A stretch of DNA of 64,000 nt from Varroa destructor (taxonomy: Eukaryota; Arthropoda; Arachnida; Mesostigmata; Varroidae), in the NCBI RefSeq assembly GCF_002443255.2, contig NW_019211458.1:21003643-21067642 (forward strand). The letters are read 5' to 3'. Of the stretch, positions 1 to 11,263 are shown piece by piece. Numbering within the stretch: position 1 is the stretch's first letter; the number at the start of each line of letters is the position of its first letter. A program made the translations under genes and the position numbers. A model generated the notes under the pieces. That model saw only the letters and a program-made list of their open reading frames with translations, was not told where the DNA came from and ran no database searches.

Positions 1-614
1 GTTGGACCTATCAACTACCTGGACGGAACTAGCTGGAGAAATGGGTTAAGGGTTCATATGGATACGGTCCGATTATCTTTTCGGACGGGGCAAACAACTC
101 TTCGAAGCGAACAATATGATCTAGGGGAATTACATAAACGGGTATGTTTGCTGCCCGATGAAAGCAGTAAACGAGTGCCATTTTGAATCCAATCAGATGT
201 ACAGAGTGCTCAAGAGTGGCGAAACTAAAGAATCGAGGTTCTTCTGCAGAAGTCATCACATCTAGAATATCCCAGCGTTTAGCATCGTTGTTTCTAGGAG
301 GCAAAACAAGTAGTTATCTTAAAAATCAGTCAAACAGCGGGTAACAAGATGGCTAATCCGTAATTGACTGGCAAAATTTGCAGAGTTTTTATCTCTACGC
401 ATATCACATTAGACATGGACCACAATCACGCACAAAATCACCAGCACGACCAAAACGACTGTCTATCTAGTGTTAAATTTTCGCATAATTAATTCACCGG
501 AAAACAGACATGTCATCATACTGTCATCACAATCATGCTCATCACTATCTATGACGCCATTGTTTAATATGGATTTTGCTTTTGTGTTTGTTGTTGGTGT
601 CGGTGTTATTTTAG
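1..614 (+). other. 3' part of upstream hth intron
   Basis: This stretch precedes the first coding segment and ends in a T-rich tract with TTTTAG at 609-614, a good acceptor. In Meis genes a tiny first coding exon (about four residues) precedes the next exon in phase 0, which fits an initiator exon further upstream. I see no gene in it. The short open frames on both strands show no recognisable protein. Confidence 0.8.
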
Positions 615-835
615 TACGAAGACTCCATCTCGCACTATGGTGCAGGTGGGGCCGTGGACTACGGAGACCCGCGAGGAGCATCAGGTCTGATGGCGGGGAG
701 CGGACCAGGATCTGGCGCTCTCTCTCCTGCACCCGTAGGTGTCGGTGGATTGCCGTCACCTGCGCCTGCATACCCTGCCCCCGCCATGGGCTCTGTGCCG
801 GACGTCCACAAACGCGACAAAGACGCCATCTACGG
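615..835 (+). CDS. hth: hth exon: N-terminal arm up to KRDKDAIYG
   Basis: The 221-nt exon enters in phase 0 after TTTTAG and leaves in phase 2 at a strong donor (gtaagt at 836). It encodes about 73 residues starting YEDSISHYGAGG and ending VHKRDKDAIY, plus two bases of a Gly codon. The start matches the RYDD..HYG opening of Meis/Hth, and GSV..KRDKDAIYG is the invariant lead-in to the HM domain. Between these lies a Gly/Pro/Ala-rich, probably disordered stretch that diverges freely in the family. The split Gly codon is completed by the first base of the exon at 6738 to read IYG-HPLF, exactly as in relatives. Reading past the donor meets a stop at 837-839, so the splice is needed. The initiator methionine is not in this exon. 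Confidence 0.93.
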
Positions 836-2490
836 GTAAGTAGACAATGTGACCTTTTCGAAGGTCTCAATATTTTTTAACTAACTGGCTATGGAACTAA
901 GCTATTGTTAGGCCATCTGTTATGTAATTAAACTGAAATTTCTGTAGTACATACTCGTACTAACGAGAAGTTAGTAAGTGCTAGGCTTTGAGAAAGGAAT
1001 AAACTAGTTTGAAAATTGTATTCGTTGGAGATGATAATATGGGTCGCTGCATTGAGGCTGGTTACGATTGTGCCTACGATTGCAAAACTCGCGGCGATAA
1101 TAGGCTTGAGCTGAAACTAGCAAATGTTCAACAAAAATCTACAACATACGTGTTCCATCATCACCATTATCAATGTTGCTGCATACTTAGAACGGTCGAC
1201 AAATCAACATGTCCTATTTCTTAACTTAGTGCTGGAGCGTGTTATTCACTGCAAAAAAATCATACGATTTATTTCATCACGAAGGTATCGGAAGGTCTAT
1301 AGGTATTTATCCAGGACAACTACGGTCGCTTTAGGTACGATCTTTGAGCGTTGACATCGTTTGCTCTTGGAATCTTCCGACAATCTAAACAGTAGGGGTT
1401 TAAATAAATGATGTTTCCAAGTGAGCGCACGAAGGACGTGCGTGTCAAAAGCGGAGTAAGACTTATTGTCTGTCTGGTAGTGTCAAGATAATCGCAATGA
1501 TTTATGCTGTTGAGTCCTCTTTCGCTACGTGTATGATCTGAATGAGCGTCCATTGGAAGGACACCTAGAGGACTTAGTTTATTTCCGTTGACTAGTATAC
1601 TAATGCAACCCAATGCCACCCCGCACCCCGCACTAACGCAACAACGCCACCTACGTATCTATGTGTATATATAGTGATTCTATTCTGAGTTGAGTTTTCT
1701 AGCCGTGCAGCATGAAACCACTGTGGATGGTGATGTTTTCAGAGTCCTATCACAGGCCTTCGTAGACACCCAGAGAAGATTCGTATAGCTGACACCTCGA
1801 GTTAGGTCGCTTGCTTTTCTACCTCTCTTTTTCTCTCTCACAAAAACGACAGACATCCAAAAAGTCTGCGGCGCGCTGGGGAAGGTTATGTAAACCATAT
1901 TGTGGGCCCCATTGTATGTTCTATAGTTAAGTTCGGTGATTCTTAGCAACTGTAGATTGTGAGCTATTTTTTTTTTGTCTAGAGATGGCAACGAAGACGA
2001 AAAGGAGAGAGGAACCAGACAGACGCGTCATTCGCGTAACACAATGAGTCCCGACAGTATTAAGGCAATTACAAAGCTGACAATGACTGTTGTTTGGTTC
2101 GACGTTTATGTATCTAGAGGGAATGGAGCCACTGGACTCCTATGGTCCACTGCAGATTATCACAGGTAGACAGATATGTCTCTGTGTCTGGAAGTATTAA
2201 GACTTGATCCGTATGCCTGATCTTGGTCACATCTTCACTGAGATCGGCAGTGTGGGCGGCGGCTACGTCTGTCGCTCTCCAATGGGTCCTCGCTAACGAT
2301 CTGAATCGTTTTGTCCTTCTTTTTCTCGCGCGGTTATCTGCCACCAAGAACCGTCATCACAATAATGCACTTTACACCAACAGCAGTAGCGATCTGGTAG
2401 GGCATGGCCTAGGGATCGTATTGACTACAGCCTCTAGTTACTCCGGTGATGACCGACATCATGTTCGCTGATATGAAATCCGACTCCTGA

Positions 2491-2512
2491 CGCCGCCGCC
2501 GCCGCCGCCGCC
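2491..2512. repeat. (CGC)n trinucleotide microsatellite
   Basis: This is an uninterrupted CGC/CCG run of 22 bases in the first long intron, with no coding context. A TGCC tetranucleotide run follows about 60 bases downstream. Confidence 0.9.
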
Positions 2513-2570
2513 ACTGCTAGGGCTGGAGCTGACGCTGTCTGAGTGCTCCAATGGGGATTATGCAGTTAAG

Positions 2571-2589
2571 TGCCTGCCTGCCTGCCTGC
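2571..2589. repeat. (TGCC)n tetranucleotide repeat
   Basis: Nearly five tandem copies of TGCC lie in the intron. This is simple sequence with no visible function. Confidence 0.85.
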
Positions 2590-5016
2590 TTCGTTTTGCC
2601 ATGCGACACTAAGCGGTTCCAGTTGTGGCCGTTTCTGCTACGAGAAATGTAGTAGAGCTCTTCTTGTCCGCGCCACCATCGCTGTTCCTGATCATCGTCA
2701 TTGGCAGGGGTCCAGTTGTCTCCTTAGGCGACTGCTAGTACTACAACAGGCCACTACAGGCCAAACAGAACAAGACGAGAAACGAATGAAGCATGGAATC
2801 AGGATACACAAGGGCCGCGGGGGCAGGACGGAACAGAGACCTGAGGACAATGCATTCCACATGCTTATACTCTAAAAGATGTCAGGGAGGCAGAGGCGAG
2901 GTGAACGGGGGCCAATAGGATGCCCTCTTATTCTCCGAGTGGCCGAGACCCTATCTGGCTGTGGCGTTTCTCCGGCGTATCGTCTCGAATAGGGAACAAC
3001 AGCAAAGCAGATAACAGAAAAGAGAAGAGCTGAGACGGGGTTTTTGGTACCGCAGATGCACAATTACGATCACCACTCAAAGTGAAAGGCCGATAGATGT
3101 CTATAAGCGATATAGGATTGGTGTCATTCAGGGGTGCAGAACTAATTTCTCGACGCTTCCTGCGCGCGGCTACACTGTTGTAAGAGCCGGACCGCGCGGC
3201 GGCAAGACAGAGGCAATTTATAGGCTCGAATAGTAGAAGTGGACCCTGGCGATGCTCACAGATATATATATTAGTATATGTTGTTCAGTAGCGTGAACGA
3301 GGAAGCACAGACCGGCGTTGTTGCTAGAGCAGATGTGGACAGCGTTGCTGGTCGCGCAGTTTTCGACTGAACTCTGCGTCGTAGATTGCTTTGATGAGAT
3401 CACTATCTCCTTACAGCGTTTATTCGATTTCCTTCAATCACTCGCGCGGTCGCTTTCCACATGTCTCCGCTCTGCCCTATCAGTCAGTCTATAGAATGTA
3501 TAGAACAAAGGTCCAACATCATATATCTATGAGTAACTGAAAAAGGGACGAGCAGGCAGGAAGAAGCGGAGCAGTCGGCCTGTTTCACTTAGCTAGCTAG
3601 TAGCCTCTTATCACCCCATAGTTACTGCGAATTCGATTGCTGCGTTAGAGTTGTCGCTGGCTTATATAAAGAATATGTGTATATATATGGACAGTGACAA
3701 TGGCAGAGATGACCGAATTCGTCTTCTCGTCGGGATAAGCGACGGCGGTAGCGGCCGCAGCGACAAACTTGACGAGCGCTTTGTATCGCTGTCACTTTTG
3801 ATTAGCTGAGGAGGAGCAAAGGTGGCTGCCGGAGCGGACATGAGAACGAACTCCATAGCCAATAGCAGCAGCAACGTCTGCGTCTACAATTTTACAGTTG
3901 CTACACGGCTCCTCTAAACGAAGCAGTACCATCGCATTTTGCTGCTTGTCGTTGTCCGCCCGACGATGCGGCTGAGTGTGACAATGATGATAGAACTGAT
4001 CGTAACACCGTGAACAAGGCAGTACGGTTTAGACCTCGAGTAGCTTTCAGTAGTTTAGCTAAAACTGGAACTATCCTATTCGAGAATCTACCTGAACGCT
4101 TCACTGCAGCGGTTTGACAGTAGCGATACTGTGACGATGACGACGGTTCACACACAACCCCTATTGTCTACATATCGGCCTGGCCGCTTCGTCCTACTCT
4201 TGCCTCTTCGCTTTCGTTCTATATTCGTTCTACGCTCCGCTTTCTGATCGCAGTCGCAAAACGCTCAAATATGTCGACAACGACACACGATGAAGACGAC
4301 GAAGACCAGCGGCAGCAGCCGCGCCGAGGGATCTTGCTTTCCTCACGTTCCTCGTCCTGGTTGAGCTTTTGGTCTGCTTGCAGCAGGGTCCGTTCTCGAT
4401 TCGGTTAAGACTGGCGCGGCTGGCCGGTCATGTAAAGTAAGCTAGAATAGGTTAGTTTAGAGCGAGCTCGAGCAGATGTGTTGTCCTTAAGGTAGGCGCA
4501 GATAGCCTGTGCAGGTCTGTCGGCTGGTCGATCGGGACACTGGAACCAGGACTCTCTCCGATGATTCGAATCGAGCGAGCCGATTCGAGTGATGGCGGCA
4601 AGCTATTGTGTAGTTTTGTACGAGGCCGAACGACCGATAGATCCACCGTTGTTCGCTTACTCGGTCGTCTGTCCTAGAGAGCGCGGGCTGGCAAAAGCGA
4701 TAGAACTCCGTGTGAGACGCTCCCCCTTTTAGCGACAGCGTGAATATGGATTCGACGCAGGGCCATCGAGAGGCGGTCGGCGCGAGAACGAAATATGGAG
4801 GAATAGCAAAAGAGAAGCGATAGAAGAAGATGAGAAGGGAACTACAGAAGCAGTGGAGTCGACCAGATGCAGTGACGCGAAACCCTGAGCTGGAACAAGC
4901 GCGCCTGCGAGAAAACAGAGACCTGCTTATTCTACGTTGTGTCGCAAGAGTTGCACCGTATTCGAGGTGTGCAGGGGAAGGTGGATGTGTGCACGTGTGC
5001 GAGCGATGTTCGGCCA

Positions 5017-5077
5017 TTCTTTCTCATTTGCTCTCTCTCTTTCTCGCTCTATCTCGGTTGCTCTCGACGTCTCGTTG
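5017..5077. repeat. CT/GA-rich tract
   Basis: A pyrimidine-rich tract on the + strand has repeated CTCT and TCTCG words. On the other strand these are GAGAG words of the kind bound by GAGA-type factors in arthropods. It may be simple sequence only, and a regulatory role is speculative. Confidence 0.5.
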
Positions 5078-6737
5078 TCGGATGTCGCTCGCTGCATCGT
5101 CTTGCTACAACAGCCACAGATAGTCCCTGTGCCGCTACCGATAATAGAATACATAACAGGCCAAAAACGAATAAATGCTGGGCATTGAATGAAAAACTAG
5201 GCAAATAAATAGAAAAAGAAAAAACGTAATTTCGACTAGAAGTGATTGTTAACCGAGTAACCGAAGGACCAGCCCTTAATTTTGCCAAAATGGCTAGTAA
5301 TCGATATTTAGAAGTTCAAATGCCCTCCAGCTAGATTCTCGAAGACGTGTTATGGTGCACCTTGAAGTTTTTAACAGTCGTGTTTGTATTTTGTATTGGT
5401 TAATTCGTATACCGAAAATCCATATGTGCACCAAAGATGTTCTGTGTTGTATCGCTGCCTGTCATACTAAACTAACGAGGAACTGGGGTGACCATTAAGC
5501 CTGGTTTTGCCGTTAGTACCGTCCCAGTCATCCGAGGGTTTCTTAGTGAGTAGTCTAATTCCATTGATGTTGTCACTCCTAATGTGTCCATTCCCACTTT
5601 TTTAAGTCATACAAAGTTGTCTAGCAGCACCTCTCCCCCTCCACGCATCTCTTCTTCCCACCTCGCCTAGATTCCATCGTGAGGTTAAATAGCTTTAAGC
5701 TTTTCAGCCGGACGCGGGGTAACATAGCACAAACTAAGCATATATACAGACAACGAAATAAAACGAGACAGAGGGAAAGAAAGGTTTTTGTCTGGGTGTG
5801 AAAACAGCATTGATTTGTTAGTTCGTCTATCAAGCTAGCACGACCAGCGGTAGCAGCGATCTAGGCGGCTCTAAGACAGCTGCTTCGGTCCGGTGGCCTC
5901 CGAGTCGGATCAGGAAAGCTAGTACTCTTAGTACCTGCGTGTGCTACCTGGTGTTCCGAAGTGCGCGAATGTCGAATAATAATAATATTAATCGACCAGA
6001 TCGTCGTAGTCGCCGGGGTCTTAATCCGGCTATAATGACACAAAACGCGGATATGAGTTAGTCCGACAATGGCTGGTCCCTGCAATGAGCTGACAAATGC
6101 ACGCTCCGGATTTGGCTCGCGCTCGAGCCAACGTAGAATCGAACTAAAAAGAACTTCGTGAAGTTTGATATACGTACAGGCACAGATAGGTTAGCGACAA
6201 GCTAAAGCTGAACCTTTGAAGCTGTTTAGGTTTAAGCAGTTGTACTGGTGAAAAGCACTGCAGTCCAGTTCTATCCATTATGCAGTATTGGTGCTGAGCC
6301 GTTTAGAACTCGAAGAAAGTCAAGACTCATTGACGCGTTAAGCCCAACTCTCTCGAAATTCTGCTCTGACCAGTCAACTAGGCAGAAGGACGGCGAACCC
6401 TAAGTTTTCTCGGCATACGAGTAGAGTATGCTAGTGTACTCTAGCTGAAAATGACACCCAGCTATAACGGAATTAGGTTAATGATTAGAGAAAACTAACT
6501 CGATACGGAGACACTATTAGCGAAAATTGGAATAGTTGCTGGTACAGGTACAACAACGTACAGTGGTGTGGCATCAAATCAAAAATTTACACTGCGTTTT
6601 CAATGGTATAACTTAACTTAGTCAGTCGTATTTTCTATGATCGACATATAATTTGCATGTCAAGCTTGTTCGTGATTTCATATGATTATTGTTTTTGATG
6701 TATTTAATCGTTGTTTTTTCTATTCATTTTGTTTCAG

Positions 6738-7287
6738 ACACCCGCTGTTCCCCCTGTTGGCGTTAATCTTCGAGAAGTGTGAGCTGGCCACATGTACGCC
6801 CCGCGAGCCGGGAGTCGCAGGCGGCGACGTGTGCTCCTCAGAGTCCTTTAATGAAGACATTGCGGTCTTCGCTAAGCAGATCCGACAAGAGAAACCATAT
6901 TACACGCCCAACCCTGAACTCGACAGTCTCATGGTGCAGGCTATCCAGGTTTTAAGGTTCCACCTGCTGGAACTGGAAAAGGTCCACGAGCTGTGCGACA
7001 ACTTCTGCCAGCGCTATATTAGCTGTCTCAAAGGCAAGATGCCAATCGACCTCGTCATTGATGAGCGAGACAGCGGGCCCGGCGACCTGGGCGACGACAG
7101 TCACAACGGCGGAGGCGCCAATGGAGGCGGCCTAGGCGGCGGGGGACATCACGGAGGGGGTCATGGAGGAGGTATGGGCGGACACGGAGGCCATGGCGGC
7201 CATGGAGGACCCCACCAGGGGGGACCTGGTGGTCGGCCAGACACCGCTGGACACAACAGCACAGACTCGAATTCTACACCTGACCAA
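6738..7287 (+). CDS. hth: hth exon: complete HM (Meis_PKNOX_N) domain plus Gly/His-rich tail
   Basis: The 550-nt exon begins after gtttcag, completes the split Gly codon and runs 183 codons to TPDQ, leaving in phase 0 at donor gtacgt (7288). From 6739 to 7071 it encodes the HM domain: [19 protein letters not shown], then [39 protein letters not shown], and the closing [11 protein letters not shown]. This is nearly identical to Hth/Meis. The domain binds the PBC-A region of Exd/Pbx and drives its nuclear import. Vertebrate MEIS splits this region over about four exons; here it is one. From about 7108 to 7240 follows an unusual Gly/His-rich stretch (GGHGG-type repeats), then a Ser/Thr/Asn stretch. 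Reading through the donor gives ten more residues and a stop at 7318-7320. The open frame extends upstream to 6682, but that part is intron, because the 615-835 exon joins precisely at HPLF. Confidence 0.97.
7108..7240 (+). repeat. in-frame Gly/His-rich low-complexity coding repeat
   Basis: Within the HM exon, GGN codons alternate with CAC/CAT in short degenerate units, for example repeated GGACACGGAGGCCATGGC-like words near 7180-7206. The product is [13 protein letters not shown] and similar units. It is probably a slippage-expanded disordered segment lying between the HM domain and the linker. Confidence 0.8.
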
Positions 7288-10100
7288 GTACGTATTATAC
7301 TACATCGAATATTAAGCTAAGATTTAGTCGAACGGACGAGAAAGCGTGCAAAATTTCAGGTGGGCTAATATATTTCGTTGGACCTGGCTTATCGCATAGA
7401 AGGAGTGCCAGTGAATCGAAAGTTGAAGCACTTTAACTCATTGAAGGAACACACTATACTTTTGGAGATGGCACACGCGTTGCGTTTCTATCAGTACGCC
7501 TTCTAATGAGGAGATCATTTTGTATGCGTCTAATGCAAATATGTTTGTGTTAAAGAAAGGCACTGGACGAAGAACCGATCGATTTGCAGGACGTTGGGTG
7601 TTATCTACTTATTGCAAGTACTTATCCTATAACTTTGGAAGAGCAACTAAATTTTACAGTATCATCGCTTCGAACAAAATTGAACCCGTCATTCTATCAT
7701 TTTGGTATGATGAGTTTTAAATGAAAACCGTCCGATATACATACATTTACTCAAGACCTTTGTTTATTCCAACATATTCTTTTGTACCATGTTTGTTGTT
7801 GAGGATGTCAGATGTAGCAACGGCATGCTGTCCAATCGATATCTATGGAGGCGAAACAAGCAAAGTGTTTCAGAAAGCAAGAAGTAACTGAAGTAAGATT
7901 CTAAAGCAGCTTCGATTAAGGGAAGGGAAGGGTGCAGTTTTATAGCGTTTGTCAAGGTGTTTTTTTCTTTCAACTGCATAAAAGGAGACTCCAAGTAAAA
8001 CACCGTCCGGAGATGAAGTCACATAAGAAAGGCGAAGCATTCGTGGATTGCTTCTTTTACTGCAAAAAATTACATTATGTTTGCTATTGAATCTGCTGAT
8101 TTTCATTCCTTCTGTTACTTCTGTTACTACTGCTGATCATGGTAGATGTTCAAAGCCCAGAATTGTTGACACGTAATTGTGGCGGGAAGTGGTCATCCGT
8201 CGCTGATCTGATACACGGCGAAGTTCTGTTCGAAGCGTCACTACACAGCGGTGCACCAGCCCGGATGAGTCAAGAAGTGAACTACCGACAAATAAATTGT
8301 TGAATTACCAACCAACAAAGTAAACGACTATGTATGAGGTAACAGCCGCAACGATTCTACATTTGAACTGTATTGTGTGTGGCTGTATTGAAGACTATGG
8401 CCATGAGCCGACCAGGTGTTTGTCCAGTCGATCGACCGAGCCAAGCACATGAATAGATAAACATAAGAACTTGCACTTAGCGATTAAGCAAGCTTAATCT
8501 TGAAACGCGGAAAAATGTAGGAAGAACCCGGCAGGCGAACAAGCGGACACAAATCGGCGGCCCGATTGTTTGGAGACGCTTCCGCGTAACGTCCGGCTCT
8601 ACTGCCGCTGCCGCCCTCGTTGTCGTTATTAGGAATGGAGACTAACCAAAGTGGCGTTTAATCACTACCAGAGGCACCTCTCTGTGGTCTTGCCCATTGG
8701 GGTCACATCGAACTCTACGAAAGTGTAGCAGGAGTACATAGCCCAATTCATGACGGCTAATTCAGCTCAAAGTCTGCTTTGGGCTGTTCGAGGTGTGGTA
8801 CATGCTGTGCTCTTCCTGCAATGCTATCGTTGCCGCCGTCTGTCGTTATTCATAATTGAAGTTTAAGCCGTGGCAAAATGTACCAAAAAGCTTCGAAATT
8901 TCGATAAATAACATTTACATTTACACAGTTTACTTAGTAGCAGCAACAGAGAGAGAAAACGATCGGACCAAAAGGCAACGAGTTCCAAATCGCCATGGAA
9001 AATAGCCGTTTCTTTTCCTTCAGAATAGTCGTATTGTTGCCGTATCATGCCTGCTGTCGTTGTTTTTATTGTTTGTATCAAGGTTTATGTTCGCTTCGTT
9101 CGTCAACATGTCGCGTTCTGACAATCGGCGTCAGCTCCCCCGCGGTCGCGCTCCGTCACCTACGCTTGTACAAGCTGTAACGTCAGAAGGACACATTTGA
9201 TTTGTAGCCCGCTCGTTTTGAATTTTGTTGTCATTTTAATAGCGCCACGTTGCTTGTATGCTCCGCTACACGCTCTGTGGCCTTACAAGAGAGTGTGGGG
9301 ACAGTTTCCACTGCTACGAGAGTATTATTACATAATATATCATAAATTGTTTTGACTCAGTTTTTTAAATGGGGCGAGGCGTCGTCCGCATGGACGGCTA
9401 CCTACGGCAACGCGTATTCCGGGAACGAAGTGTTCCTGAAACGATGCGACGCTACTATCAACGGCTCTGATAACTAACTGCACATATAACCTAAATAGAA
9501 CAGAACGCGCTTTTATCATTATCGTTGTTACAGTTACCGATGCATTCGCTCGGCGCTAACGCGTGTTCGCATTTAGCCGCAGTAAGTTACCGCTGCTGAT
9601 TTCAACACACAAAAGTTAAAGTGATGGTGGCGGAGTTACACAGTCCTACGCTGCGTGTAGTGAAGTCGCCGTCCAAGTTTAACGTATATGCAGTAACTCC
9701 ATGTCGATGATGACGGGATATGTGTTCAGCCTCATGTTGAGTCATCGGTTCCAACAACAATTTGATAGTCGATAGGCGTTTGGCAACACTATATTTCTTC
9801 TGCAGCAAACAATAGGTATCATCACTAAGGCTCATGATTTAGACGATTAAATTCCGCGAAGAGAATGATGGCTGCTTCGTTAGCTACCCTTTGAGCCTGC
9901 CATCTGTCCACAATAACACCTATCTTTCGAGTCCTGCGCGTTGACCTGAGCTACGGATTCCCAACGATTCCCTGCAAACTTTCAAGTAACGTTTTTAGGT
10001 AACTTTCATGTGGTCGCGTAGTCAAGTAACAACAATCTCACACAACGAACCAAGTTTTTTTTCTCCACAAGCATCCGCTCAAAACTTTTTCGATTCTTGC

Positions 10101-10121
10101 TTTTTTTTTTTTTTTTTTTTT
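10101..10121. repeat. poly(T) run, 21 bases
   Basis: An uninterrupted T homopolymer in the intron. It could be the reverse of an old poly(A) tail, but no retrotransposed sequence is recognisable next to it. Confidence 0.9.
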
Positions 10122-10980
10122 ATATCTGTCGAAGCAGTGCGCTAACTATCAGCACTAACACAAAATGACTGGTCATACAATAGTTCCAGGAACGAATGTG
10201 CGTACGTCAATAGGTGACCCGCGTGCAGAGGATACAGATGATTACGAGTGATAGTAGGTCCGTTGTCTTCTGCTGTTTTTTCTGATATTGTCACCAAAAA
10301 TTGTGACGATAATACCAACGATAACAGCTAAGGTACACTGTTGCTTATAGGGATTCCTTCATGTTGTCATTGTTTTGCTTTTCGATGCGATAGATTTAAA
10401 CAGCCGTCCAACCTGTAGGCAACCCATCCACCAACGAAGTAAGCTTGTAATAAATAAGCTCGACTGACGATGGCGCCTGCCCTTCAATTGCTTTGCTGTT
10501 TCTGATGATATAGCATACGTGACGCATATCTCTGTGACCGCCGTCTGCGCTACAGAATACGCCACACTTTCAAGTCAGTCCTGTATTCTGCCGTACTGTT
10601 GAAGTCAAACTGTATAATAGAAATAGCTGGGTTTTGACGTCTTACTGATTCAACGGTCTGACGACGTGACGTTCTGACTTCGTAATCCAACAGTATCAGC
10701 AACGATATTCGCTGCAGCGGATCAAATAATCTAAACGCTTCTGGGGCAGGTATTTCACTAAGAACGACTCAGCGCAGAGACATCATCAAAAGTCGTAATC
10801 GTAGTAGCAATTACTCTTGTTGCAATCGTCTTCGTCGCCGTAAATCCAGCTTTGCCTATCGGGCAAAGTTTTCAAAGTTGCTCGGACAGTTAAACACAAC
10901 AGCTCGTATAACGCTCTGTGCCTCTCTTATAAAACCATACCGGTACCTGGGGTGGCTGAAATGACGGCTTCGACTATAAA

Positions 10981-11002
10981 CGACCGACCGACCGACGGAC
11001 GG
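10981..11002. repeat. (CGAC)n tetranucleotide repeat, degenerate
   Basis: Tandem CGAC/CGGA units span about 22 bases of intron. This is simple sequence. Confidence 0.8.
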
Positions 11003-11242
11003 TAGCGGCACTGGACTAGTAGTGCACTACATGCTATAGAAAGTAAAGCGCTCTTCATTCCTTTGTCCTTTACTTACGACTCGAGCCACAGTTGGCCTTA
11101 CGGGTAAGGATGATTTTTCGGGATTAGCGACTGTCAGCGATCTCGTCCATTCAGCGTCGTTTCGTGCCTGCGTCTACTGCTGCATTGTTATAGTTCGTAA
11201 TTTGCGAAGATTCTCGCCGGCGGTCTGCTATAAAAGATAATT

Positions 11243-11263
11243 ACAGCGACAGCGACAGCGACA
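11243..11263. repeat. (ACAGCG)3 hexanucleotide repeat
   Basis: Three exact ACAGCG copies followed by ACA, in intron. Confidence 0.8.

Larger units (their letters stand above)
836..6737 (+). other. hth intron, 5.9 kb
   Basis: It is bounded by donor gtaagt at 836 and acceptor gtttcag ending at 6737. No coding sequence was recognised on either strand. It contains a CGC-triplet run (2491-2512), a TGCC tetranucleotide run (2571-2589) and a CT-rich tract (about 5017-5077). Apparent open frames near 4490-5290 overlap on both strands in low-complexity sequence and resemble no family I know. Confidence 0.85.

Noticed and set aside
4487..5017. 176-codon open frame on the - strand
   Set aside because: No recognised motif and no supporting splice or promoter context. 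It overlaps a CT-rich simple tract.
6682..6737. In-frame extension with an ATG upstream of HPLF, which could look like a gene start
   Set aside because: The acceptor gtttcag at 6731-6737 and the exact join to IYG from the 615-835 exon show this part is intron. The extension is F/C-rich with no family match.
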